A DNA stretch of 5,646 nucleotides from an uncultured Faecalibacterium sp. (GTDB lineage Bacteria > Bacillota > Clostridia > Oscillospirales > Ruminococcaceae), in the NCBI GenBank assembly GCA_900765705.1, contig CAAFSR010000156.1:1-5646 (forward strand). The letters run 5' to 3'. Position numbers and translations under genes: made by a program. Under the pieces are notes generated by a model. It saw only the letters and a list, made by a program, of their open reading frames with translations, had not been told where the DNA came from and did no database searches. Positions 1-4,751 of this stretch are shown one piece after another; positions within the stretch are counted from its first letter, which is position 1, and every line of letters starts with the position of its first letter.

Positions 1-360
1 AAAATGAAAAAGGAGCAGGAGCAGAATCGGAAGGTCTGCGGCAAAAGCTATTGCACCGATTATCTTGACTATATCTATGTAGACCCGATGGGAAAACGGA
101 TTCGGCCCGATTTCCTGAGCCAGCATTTCCCGGATTTTCTGGTCACACACCAGATGAAGCGTATCCGCTTTCACGATCTGCGCCATAGCTGCGCCAGTCT
201 GCTCTATTCCAACGGCGTGAGTCTGAAAGAGATTCAGGAGTGGCTGGGGCACAGCGACATCCGCACAACCAGCAATATCTACACCAATCTAGATTTTTCC
301 AGCAAGGTGTCTTCTGCCAATGCCATCGTCAGCATTTTCCCCGAAAACACAAAAATATAA
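1..360 (+). CDS. Tyrosine recombinase (integrase), C-terminal catalytic part; 5' end outside window
   Basis: This is the C-terminal end of a site-specific tyrosine recombinase, which would cut and rejoin DNA at the element's attachment sites. The frame is open to the left edge, so the ATG at 4 is probably internal. Numbered from that Met, the catalytic residues are visible: HDLRH with His57 and Arg60 (codons 172-174 and 181-183), LGHS with His83 (250-252), and the nucleophile Tyr93 in NIYTNLD (280-282). The first catalytic Arg and the beta-hairpin Lys would lie upstream, out of view. The pattern HDLRHSCASLL...EIQEWLGHSDIRTTSNIY is that of ICE/phage integrases of Firmicutes. The stop lies 57 bp before a tRNA 3' fragment, the usual place for an integrase that targets a tRNA gene. 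No frameshift is visible. The family is certain; the exact subfamily is not. Confidence 0.93.
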   Translation, partial: KMKKEQEQNRKVCGKSYCTDYLDYIYVDPMGKRIRPDFLSQHFPDFLVTHQMKRIRFHDLRHSCASLLYSNGVSLKEIQEWLGHSDIRTTSNIYTNLDFSSKVSSANAIVSIFPENTKI

Positions 361-378
361 AGCGGGAACATAAAAAGA

Positions 379-412
379 AAAGCAGCCTGAAATTTTCATC
401 TCAGACTGCTTT
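379..412 (-). terminator. Hairpin terminator between the integrase and the tRNA fragment
   Basis: A 12-position stem (379-390 with 401-412, one C-A mismatch at 386/405) closes a 10-nt loop. Read on the minus strand it is followed by a T-rich tail (TCTTTTTA), so it is a good intrinsic terminator for transcripts coming leftward through the tRNA fragment. Read on the plus strand it follows the integrase stop by about 20 bp but has only a short T run, so it may be bidirectional but weaker that way. In an intact chromosome it would sit just past the 3' end of the tRNA. Confidence 0.7.
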
Positions 413-417
413 CACTA

Positions 418-470
418 TGCCGGTGGTGGGGGTCGAACCCACACGTGTTATTAGCACAAGGGATTTTGAG
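418..470 (-). other. Attachment site: 3' fragment of a tRNA-Leu(CAA) gene
   Basis: Read on the minus strand this is the 3' half of a class II tRNA. The anticodon loop CTCAAAA (464-470) gives anticodon CAA. It is followed by the 3' side of the anticodon stem (TCCCT), a long variable arm (about 443-458), a perfect T arm (stem GTGGG/CCCAC around TTCGACC, 426-442), the 3' acceptor strand (419-425) and the discriminator A (418). CCA is not encoded. The sequence to the right cannot form the 5' anticodon stem, D arm or acceptor strand, so the tRNA is not intact. Integrases commonly recombine at the anticodon loop or 3' end of tRNA genes, and the element carries that 3' part to restore the gene. With the integrase next to it, this is most likely the att core. 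The exact crossover point cannot be seen from one copy. Confidence 0.8.
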
Positions 471-488
471 TTTTTATCCTCATCTTCC

Positions 489-528
489 ATCTGGTGTCAT
501 CCAGTGATATCTAGTGATATCTGGTTCC
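489..528. repeat. Four tandem 10-bp phased repeats beside the att core, probable Int or Xis arm sites
   Basis: Four consecutive 10-bp units resemble ATCTRGTGAT: ATCTGGTGTC (489), ATCCAGTGAT (499), ATCTAGTGAT (509) and ATCTGGTTCC (519). The middle part is an exact tandem duplication of AGTGATATCT (503-522). A 10-bp period puts each unit on the same face of the helix, as expected for cooperative binding of a small protein. The position 18 bp from the tRNA fragment and upstream of an excisionase-type gene suggests arm-type integrase sites or Xis sites. The repeats are directly visible; the binding role is inference. Confidence 0.6.
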
Positions 529-719
529 CACTGTGCAAAGGCAAAATTCACGCCTCAACGAACAATAATTTGAAATATCCACGATTTTTCGATGCGTTTT
601 TCCTCTACTCTGTTTTTTCGGTTTGGACCGCCCAAATGGAAATTGGAGGGATGTTCAGGAGGGATGCAGGGCAAAACGCTCCTCTGCTTAGGCACAAAAC
701 GAAAGGAAAGTCAAGGATA
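529..719 (+). other. Leader between the phased repeats and the excisionase-like gene
   Basis: This stretch has no convincing protein gene or promoter. It holds T-rich runs (590-620) and two copies of GGAGGGATG (645-653 and 658-666), each a ribosome site abutting an ATG. The ATG at 664 opens an 18-codon frame whose TAA (718-720) overlaps the ATG at 720, so a short leader peptide coupled to the downstream gene is possible. The spacing of 1 nt between GGAGG and ATG is poor for initiation, so this remains a weak proposal. Confidence 0.35.
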
Positions 720-932
720 ATGAATCAAAATCAAGCAAAAGAGTATTATAAAAAATTATTTGTGAACTATCCTGATGTGCTGTCTGTCGAAGAAGCAACA
801 ACTTTACTCGGTTTCAAAAGCCAGACTGCCATCATCAGAAGAATCCATCAACATAGAATTCGCTGCCTGAAAGTCGGACGATCTTTCATGATTCCGAAAG
901 AATATCTCATCGACTATCTTTTGGATAGCTAA
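720..932 (+). CDS. Small excisionase-type winged-helix DNA-binding protein (HTH_17-like)
   Basis: This 70-residue protein has an N-terminal helix rich in Gln/Lys, then a helix-turn-helix (about residues 20-42, LSVEEATTLLGF followed by the recognition helix) and a wing plus closing helix, LKVGRSFMIPKEYLIDYL (50-67). That is the MerR-like/excisionase fold, in which small proteins bend DNA at att sites to favour excision; several also repress transcription. The ATG at 720 is chosen because the domain starts directly after it and GGAAAG lies about 9 nt upstream. In-frame ATGs at 651 and 636 would add a basic, unconserved-looking extension and are less likely. An 18-codon reading frame (664-720) ends with its TAA overlapping this ATG. 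The gene is more AT-rich than the rep/par genes. It lies between the att region and a strong terminator, so it forms its own unit. A role in regulating repA is an alternative. Confidence 0.8.
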   Translation: MNQNQAKEYYKKLFVNYPDVLSVEEATTLLGFKSQTAIIRRIHQHRIRCLKVGRSFMIPKEYLIDYLLDS

Positions 933-943
933 ATTATATAGCC

Positions 944-972
944 ATTATATTACATAGCGCACCACTTTTCAA
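944..972 (-). promoter_or_regulatory. Candidate sigma-A-type promoter on the minus strand, antisense to the excisionase-like gene
   Basis: Read on the minus strand, TTGAAA (972-967) is separated by exactly 17 bp from TATAAT (949-944). The -10 matches the consensus fully and the -35 at five of six positions. Transcription would begin near 937 and run left, antisense to the gene at 720-932, possibly through the tRNA fragment to the minus-strand terminator at 379-412. The -35 lies in the loop and descending arm of the plus-strand terminator hairpin. The region is AT-rich, so a chance match is possible. Confidence 0.4.
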
Positions 973-993
973 TAAGAAAAGAGTGCGCTTTTT
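956..993 (+). terminator. Intrinsic terminator after the excisionase-like gene
   Basis: The stem AGCGCAC...CTTTTC pairs with GAAAAG...GTGCGCT across a 5-nt AATAA loop, with a small CA/A internal bulge, and ends in TTTTTATTTT. It starts 23 bp after the stop at 932. It separates the excisionase-like gene from repA, whose start is 65 bp further on. Confidence 0.88.
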
Positions 994-1057
994 ATTTTCA
1001 AACGAAAGGCGGTTGATTTTTTGAACACAAGCTGGAGCAAAACGTTGAAAAAGCCAC

Positions 1058-1927
1058 ATGACCCTTGACTACTTTTACGGACAAGCCGGAGAACTGTTTT
1101 CATTCTACCGCATTCCCAAGGCTCTTTTTCAGGAGCCACGGTTCCAGAGTCTGTCCACCGATGCAAAAACCCTGTACGGCATCCTGCTGGACCGCATGAG
1201 CCTGTCTGTGAAAAACGGCTGGCTGGACGAGCAGAACCGGGTGTTCATCATCTTCACGATAGAGGATGTCAAGAGGGCGTTGTGTTGCGCAGACAACAAA
1301 GCGACCAAGCTGCTCCGGGAACTCGAAAAGTTTGGTCTGATTGAACGAAAACGCAGAGGTCTGGGAAAGCCAAGTTTGGTGTATGTGAAGAACTTTTCGG
1401 CAGAATCGTCAAAATCAATATTCCAAAATCGTGATTTTCACGATTCTGGAGGCTTCAAAAACGCAAGTCAAGACCCTTCAAAATCACGATGTAATAAGAC
1501 TAAAGAGAATGATACTGAAATGAGTGAGACTGATCCATTCAATTCTGAAGAAGCGGATGGGATGAGCAAACGCACCCAACTGGAAGAATATTTTTCTCAG
1601 TCTTTGGAGATAGACCTTTTGCTCCGGCTCTGCCCGGATGACAAGGACATTATCTACCAGATCGTAGACTTGCTGGTGGACACCTGCGCTACCAACCGTA
1701 AGCTGCTGCACATTGCTGGGGACGATAAGCCCGCCGAGGTGGTATGCAGTCGGTTTATGAAGTTGAACGCCGACCACATCCGCTTTGTGCTGAAGTGCTT
1801 TGTAGAGAACAGCAGCCCGATCCGTAACATGAAACAATATCTGCTCGCTTCTCTGTACAACGCGCCCACCACCATGCAGCTTTCCTACCAGAACCAAACC
1901 AACCACGACTTAGCGAATCGGAGGTGA
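1058..1927 (+). CDS. repA: Replication initiator protein A (RepA_N N-terminal domain, DUF6017-like C-terminal domain)
   Basis: RepA_N proteins start theta-type replication of Firmicutes plasmids and of many ICEs. The N-terminal domain (residues 1-113) shows the family pattern: YFYGQ, FSFYRIPKALF, LSTDAKTLYGILLDRMSLS, KNGWLDEQNRVFI, then a winged-helix region ending GLIERKRRGLGKPSLVYVKNF. A variable hydrophilic linker follows (about 114-170). The C-terminal domain (about 175-285) has the IAGDDKPAEVV, HIRFVL and RNMKQYLLASLYNAPTT signatures I associate with DUF6017. The length of 289 aa is normal for the ICE branch. The ATG at 1058 is the first start after an in-frame TGA (1046-1048). No good Shine-Dalgarno sequence precedes it, which suggests low or controlled translation. 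Its TGA overlaps the parA ATG (TGATG). The linker coding sequence carries short inverted and direct repeats, which may be origin iterons. Confidence 0.93.
   Translation: MTLDYFYGQAGELFSFYRIPKALFQEPRFQSLSTDAKTLYGILLDRMSLSVKNGWLDEQNRVFIIFTIEDVKRALCCADNKATKLLRELEKFGLIERKRRGLGKPSLVYVKNFSAESSKSIFQNRDFHDSGGFKNASQDPSKSRCNKTKENDTEMSETDPFNSEEADGMSKRTQLEEYFSQSLEIDLLLRLCPDDKDIIYQIVDLLVDTCATNRKLLHIAGDDKPAEVVCSRFMKLNADHIRFVLKCFVENSSPIRNMKQYLLASLYNAPTTMQLSYQNQTNHDLANRR
1402..1490. repeat. Short inverted and direct repeats inside the repA linker, possible replication origin iterons
   Basis: The stretch contains a perfect inverted repeat, AATCGTGA-TTT-TCACGATT (1427-1445), another TCACGAT at 1484-1490, a related GAATCGT at 1403-1409, and three copies of CAAAATC (1410-1416, 1424-1430, 1479-1485). 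It lies in the coding sequence of the non-conserved linker. In studied RepA_N plasmids the origin is within the rep gene, in its central repeat region, so this is the natural place for oriV. The repeats are visible; origin function is inference. Confidence 0.42.
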
Positions 1928-2763
1928 TGAAAATTTCAAAGAAAGCAACCACGATAGCCATCGTCAACCAGAAAGGCGGCACCGGCAAGACCACCACCTG
2001 TGAAAATCTGGGCATCGGGCTGGCGATGGAGGGCAAAAAAGTTCTGCTGGTGGACACTGACCCGCAGGGCAGTCTTACCATCAGCATGGGCTGGCAGCAG
2101 CCGGACGAGCTGCCTGCCACATTGTCTACTCTGATGCAGAAAGCCATGAACGACCAGCCTATCCAACCCGGTGAGGGCATCCTGCACCATGCAGAGGGCG
2201 TAGACCTCATCCCTGCCAACATCGAATTGGCAGGATTGGAGGTGGCTCTGGTAAACAGCATGAACCGGGAAAAGATGCTCAAACAGGTGTTGGACGGAGC
2301 AAAACGGGAGTACGATTATATCCTGCTGGACTGTACTCCCTCCCTTGGTATGCTCACCATCAATGCACTGGCGGCGGCAGACACTGCTTTGATACCCGTA
2401 CAGGCTCAATATCTTTCTGCCAAAGGTCTGGAGCAGCTTTTGCAGACAATCTGTAAGGTACACCGGCAGAAAATCAATCCGAAGCTGAAAATCGAGGGCA
2501 TCCTGCTCACCATGACGGACAGCCGCACCAACTATGGAAAGCAGATCGACACTTTGATTCGTCAGGCATACGGTAGTAAAATCAAGGTGTTCGACCAGAC
2601 CATTCCCCGGTCTGTTCGTGCTGCTGAAACCAGTGCCGCCGGCAAGAGCATTTTCCAGTATGACCCCAAGAGCAAGGTGGCAGAAGCCTATCAATCTCTT
2701 GCGAAGGAGGTGTTGGTGGATGCCGAAAAGCGGCTTAAACGTAGCACTGAAAGGTCTCGATGA
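1927..2763 (+). CDS. parA: ParA/Soj-family partition ATPase
   Basis: ParA ATPases bind DNA non-specifically and, with ParB, move plasmid or ICE copies apart before cell division. The 278-aa protein has a deviant Walker A, KGGTGKTT (residues 16-23, with the signature Lys16), Walker A' DTDPQG (43-48) and Walker B YDYILLD (129-135). The C-terminal part holds GILLTMTDSRTNYG and TIPRSVRAAETSAAGKSIF, typical of Soj-like members. There is no N-terminal helix-turn-helix, so it is unlike the P1/F type Ia proteins that autorepress their operon. The ATG at 1927 overlaps the repA TGA; GGAGG at 1920-1924 is close to it, and an in-frame GTG at 1924 is a less likely start. Translation is probably coupled to repA. 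The 3' end overlaps parB by 44 bp. Reading frame and motifs are intact. Confidence 0.95.
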   Translation: MKISKKATTIAIVNQKGGTGKTTTCENLGIGLAMEGKKVLLVDTDPQGSLTISMGWQQPDELPATLSTLMQKAMNDQPIQPGEGILHHAEGVDLIPANIELAGLEVALVNSMNREKMLKQVLDGAKREYDYILLDCTPSLGMLTINALAAADTALIPVQAQYLSAKGLEQLLQTICKVHRQKINPKLKIEGILLTMTDSRTNYGKQIDTLIRQAYGSKIKVFDQTIPRSVRAAETSAAGKSIFQYDPKSKVAEAYQSLAKEVLVDAEKRLKRSTERSR

Positions 2764-3664
2764 TATTTTTTCGACCGAAGAGTCCCGGCAGGAAGAACAG
2801 CGGGAGCAGGTACAACAGATTCCCGTCAGCGAACTTTTCCCGTTCAAAAACCACCCGTTCAAAGTTCTGGACGATGATTCCATGACCCGGACGGTGGAAA
2901 GCATTTCGCAGTTCGGTGTGCTTGCGCCGCTGATTGCCCGCCCCAGACCAGAGGGCGGCTATGAGATCATCTCCGGGCATCGTCGGAAACACGCCGCAGA
3001 GCTTGCAAATCTGGACACCGTGCCTGTCATTGTGCGAAATATGGAGGATGATGCCGCCACGATATTGATGGTCGATTCCAATTTGCAGAGAGAACACATC
3101 CTGCCCAGCGAGCGGGCATTTGCGTACAAGATGAAGCTGGATGCAATAAAAAATCAAGGTGCTAGGTCAGATTTAACTTCGTCCCAAGTTGGGACGAAGT
3201 TGAGAGCCGATGAAAAAGTAGCAAAAGATTCAGGCGAAAGTCGCAATCAAGTCCAGCGTTTTGTGCGTCTGACGAACCTTGTCCCTGAATTGCTCGACAT
3301 GGTGGACGAGAAAAAAATCTCTTTTAACCCTGCGGTAGAACTGTCCTATCTGGACGAAAAACAGCAACAGGATTTTTTAGAAGCAATGGATGCTTCCCAG
3401 AACGCACCATCTCTTTCACAAGCCATTCGGATAAAAAAGCTGGCGCAGCAGGGTGAGTTTGACTATGATGCAGTCTACAACATTATGAATGAGGAAAAGA
3501 AAAGCGAACTGGACACCGTGACCATCAAAAACGAAACCCTGCGGAAATACTTTCCACGCAATTACACGCCCCGGCAGATGGAAAGCATCATCATCAAGCT
3601 GCTCGACCAGTGGCAACTAAAAAAGCAACAGGCAAAACAGAAGAAGCAGGAAGAAGCGCGCTGA
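2720..3664 (+). CDS. parB: ParB/Spo0J-family partition protein
   Basis: ParB binds a centromere-like parS site, spreads as a CTP-dependent clamp and stimulates ParA. The N-terminal ALKGLDDIF (residues 9-17) resembles the GLGKGLDALF motif with which chromosomal ParBs contact ParA. The ParB/Srx CTP-binding domain follows: PFKNHPFK, then ISGHRRKHAAE (GxRR box, 86-89) and NLQREH (121-126). A helix-turn-helix region (about 165-185) and FNPAVELSYL come next, and the C-terminal end is Lys/Gln-rich (QLKKQQAKQKKQEEAR). The length is 314 aa. ATG 2720 is chosen because AAGGAGG lies 9 nt upstream; the frame is open further up, but that stretch is parA sequence read out of frame. Residues 152-161, just before the helix-turn-helix, are encoded by a perfect DNA palindrome. 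Its own parS is not identified. Confidence 0.94.
   Translation: MPKSGLNVALKGLDDIFSTEESRQEEQREQVQQIPVSELFPFKNHPFKVLDDDSMTRTVESISQFGVLAPLIARPRPEGGYEIISGHRRKHAAELANLDTVPVIVRNMEDDAATILMVDSNLQREHILPSERAFAYKMKLDAIKNQGARSDLTSSQVGTKLRADEKVAKDSGESRNQVQRFVRLTNLVPELLDMVDEKKISFNPAVELSYLDEKQQQDFLEAMDASQNAPSLSQAIRIKKLAQQGEFDYDAVYNIMNEEKKSELDTVTIKNETLRKYFPRNYTPRQMESIIIKLLDQWQLKKQQAKQKKQEEAR
3175..3201. repeat. Perfect 27-bp palindrome inside parB
   Basis: Two 13-bp arms, AACTTCGTCCCAA and TTGGGACGAAGTT, flank a single G (3188) with no mismatch. The sequence encodes LTSSQVGTKL in the linker before the ParB helix-turn-helix. It could be a protein-binding site (a parS-like or autoregulatory operator) or an RNA hairpin in the mRNA. 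It does not resemble the chromosomal parS TGTTTCACGTGAAACA. There is no U-tract after it, so it is not a standard terminator. Confidence 0.75.
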
Positions 3665-3678
3665 TCGCAGACTGAACC

Positions 3679-3707
3679 AAAAGACCCAGTTCCGGGTCTT
3701 TTATTTT
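3679..3707 (+). terminator. Intrinsic terminator after parB
   Basis: A perfect 9-bp stem, AAAAGACCC/GGGTCTTTT, with a 6-nt loop is followed by ATTTT. It begins 14 bp after the parB stop and should end the repA-parA-parB transcript. Only about 24 bp separate it from the next start codon, so the next gene needs readthrough or an unusual promoter. Confidence 0.85.
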
Positions 3708-3731
3708 GCAAAAATTTTGGAGGAAACGTCT

Positions 3732-4154
3732 ATGAACTTTACTACCACTCACATCCGTTCCGAGAAAGTCACCATTGATACTCGCATCTACACGATTCTG
3801 AACGGCAGAAAAAAGCCTGGTGAAGTCTATCTCGCTGCCATTGCCCCGGATATGGAGCTGACCATCATCACGCTGGACGAGGCTCCCGGCATCCTGCCCT
3901 GCTTTGAGGAGGATGATGCCTGCCTGAACCTTCCCAACACCTCGCTGCTGCTCTGCTACAACCCGGCGCAGGTGCTGAAGATGGGCGGAAAGCACTACCT
4001 GACCGGCCCGGTGATTCTTGTTCGCACCAACATGGACGGCGAGGTCATCTCGCTGACCATCGATGAAGTCTACCTGTTCCAGAAGTATCTGGCAAGCCAC
4101 AGCATCACCCTGATGGCAGACGACCAGAAGCTGCCCTGCATCTGCATGGAGTGA
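3732..4154 (+). CDS. Uncharacterised protein of the ICE transfer region, 140 aa
   Basis: I do not recognise a named family. The protein has no signal peptide and no clear membrane segment. It has alternating hydrophobic stretches that suggest a beta-rich soluble fold (VYLAAIAP, LTIITLD, TSLLLCY, GPVILVRT, GEVISLTI), a short acidic patch FEEDD, and several Cys, including a C-terminal CIC. The ATG at 3732 is chosen for TGGAGGAA 6-7 nt upstream; a TTG at 3717 would overlap that ribosome site. It is the first gene after the parB terminator and is followed 8 bp later by a small membrane protein, then DUF3846, PcfB and PcfC in the same direction, so it is probably the first gene of the transfer-side operon. 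Codon use matches its neighbours. It is clearly coding; its function is unknown. Confidence 0.82.
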   Translation: MNFTTTHIRSEKVTIDTRIYTILNGRKKPGEVYLAAIAPDMELTIITLDEAPGILPCFEEDDACLNLPNTSLLLCYNPAQVLKMGGKHYLTGPVILVRTNMDGEVISLTIDEVYLFQKYLASHSITLMADDQKLPCICME

Positions 4155-4162
4155 GGTGTGCC

Positions 4163-4363
4163 ATGCTGAACTTTTTTATCGGTTTCGCATTTTTTGAAGC
4201 CGGCGCTTTTTTCGGCTTCTTCGTGGCAGCTCTGTTGAACGCCGCCCATGCCTGGCAGGAGATCTCTATCAAATTCGAGGAGGACGATAATGGAACAGAA
4301 CGAGAACACCTTGTCGGTGCTGAAAATTGCACCGGGACAGTATCCGCAGCAGGTCGAGATTGA
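4163..4363 (+). CDS. Small single-pass membrane protein (DUF3789-like)
   Basis: This 66-residue protein is dominated by a hydrophobic helix near the N-terminus (about residues 3-27, MLNFFIGFAFFEAGAFFGFF onward), with one Glu in the membrane stretch and Gly/Ala packing positions, followed by an acidic tail (KFEEDD). Small proteins beginning with this pattern, of the kind annotated DUF3789, are frequent in Firmicutes ICEs near DUF3846 genes; the assignment is from memory of the pattern and is tentative. The ATG at 4163 is preceded by GAGGTG (4153-4158), which overlaps the stop of the upstream gene; a GTG at 4151 is an alternative. The last 74 bp overlap the DUF3846 gene in another frame, so residues after about 42 look like run-on rather than conserved sequence. 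Topology and role are not known. Confidence 0.62.
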   Translation: MLNFFIGFAFFEAGAFFGFFVAALLNAAHAWQEISIKFEEDDNGTEREHLVGAENCTGTVSAAGRD

Positions 4364-4727
4364 CAACAACCTGAAAGCCTTGCAGGAGGCGGTGGGCGGC
4401 ACGATTGCTGCTGTTTACCCCTTTGCAGACCCAGTGGCTATCATCTGCAATGACGATGGTAAGCTCATGGGTCTGCCCCTGAACCGTGCTCTTCGGGATG
4501 AAAACGGAGAAATGTATGATGCCATTGCCGGAGACTTTCTAGTGGTGGGATTGGGCGAGGAGGATTTTGCATCCCTGACCCCAGAACTGGCGCAGAAGCA
4601 CGAGCAGCTTTTCCATCAGCCGGAAGCCTTTCTGAAGCTAGGCAACCGTCTGTTGGTGCTGCCGGTGCCTGATGAACCTCCCGCAGAAAAGCCCCGCACC
4701 AAGCCCCCGGCAGAGCATGACCGCTAA
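4290..4727 (+). CDS. DUF3846 domain-containing protein
   Basis: This 145-residue protein matches the DUF3846 pattern: VLKIAPGQYPQQVEI (residues 10-24), LKALQEAVGGTIAAVYPF (28-45), DPVAIICNDDGKLMGLPLNRALRD (47-70), then YDAIAGDFLVVGLGEEDFASL. The fold is soluble. The last 20 or so residues are rich in Pro, Lys and Glu and probably disordered. DUF3846 proteins are common in ICEs, plasmids and phages of Firmicutes and Actinobacteria; no biochemical function is known to me. The ATG at 4290 has GAGGAGGA (4277-4284) 5 nt upstream, inside the membrane-protein gene, so translation may be coupled to it. PcfB follows after 24 bp without a terminator, which places this gene in the transfer operon. Confidence 0.9.
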   Translation: MEQNENTLSVLKIAPGQYPQQVEIDNNLKALQEAVGGTIAAVYPFADPVAIICNDDGKLMGLPLNRALRDENGEMYDAIAGDFLVVGLGEEDFASLTPELAQKHEQLFHQPEAFLKLGNRLLVLPVPDEPPAEKPRTKPPAEHDR

Positions 4728-4751
4728 AATCACCCTGCTGCACGGGAGGTG

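Noticed and set aside
418..500. A complete tRNA gene on the minus strand
   Set aside because: Only the 3' half from the anticodon loop is present; bases to the right cannot pair with the anticodon stem or acceptor strand and lack a D arm.
489..528. CRISPR-like repeats
   Set aside because: The units are 10 bp with no spacers and only four copies, and no cas genes are near.
240..719. A long open frame extending the xis-like protein upstream through the tRNA fragment
   Set aside because: The upstream part reads through the integrase gene in another frame, a terminator and the tRNA fragment; the real domain begins at the ATG at 720.
921..951. A plus-strand promoter for repA (TTGGAT with TATATT)
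   Set aside because: The -35 match is poor, the spacing is 19 bp, and a strong terminator follows before repA.
2618..2719. An N-terminal extension of ParB from the ATG at 2618
   Set aside because: The stretch is parA read out of frame with no ParB-like sequence; AAGGAGG is correctly spaced for the ATG at 2720.
1936..2904. A 322-codon open frame on the minus strand opposite parA/parB
   Set aside because: It lies fully antisense to two well-supported genes, its translation has no recognisable domain and is rich in Cys/Gln/His as expected of a shadow frame, and no ribosome site or promoter supports it.
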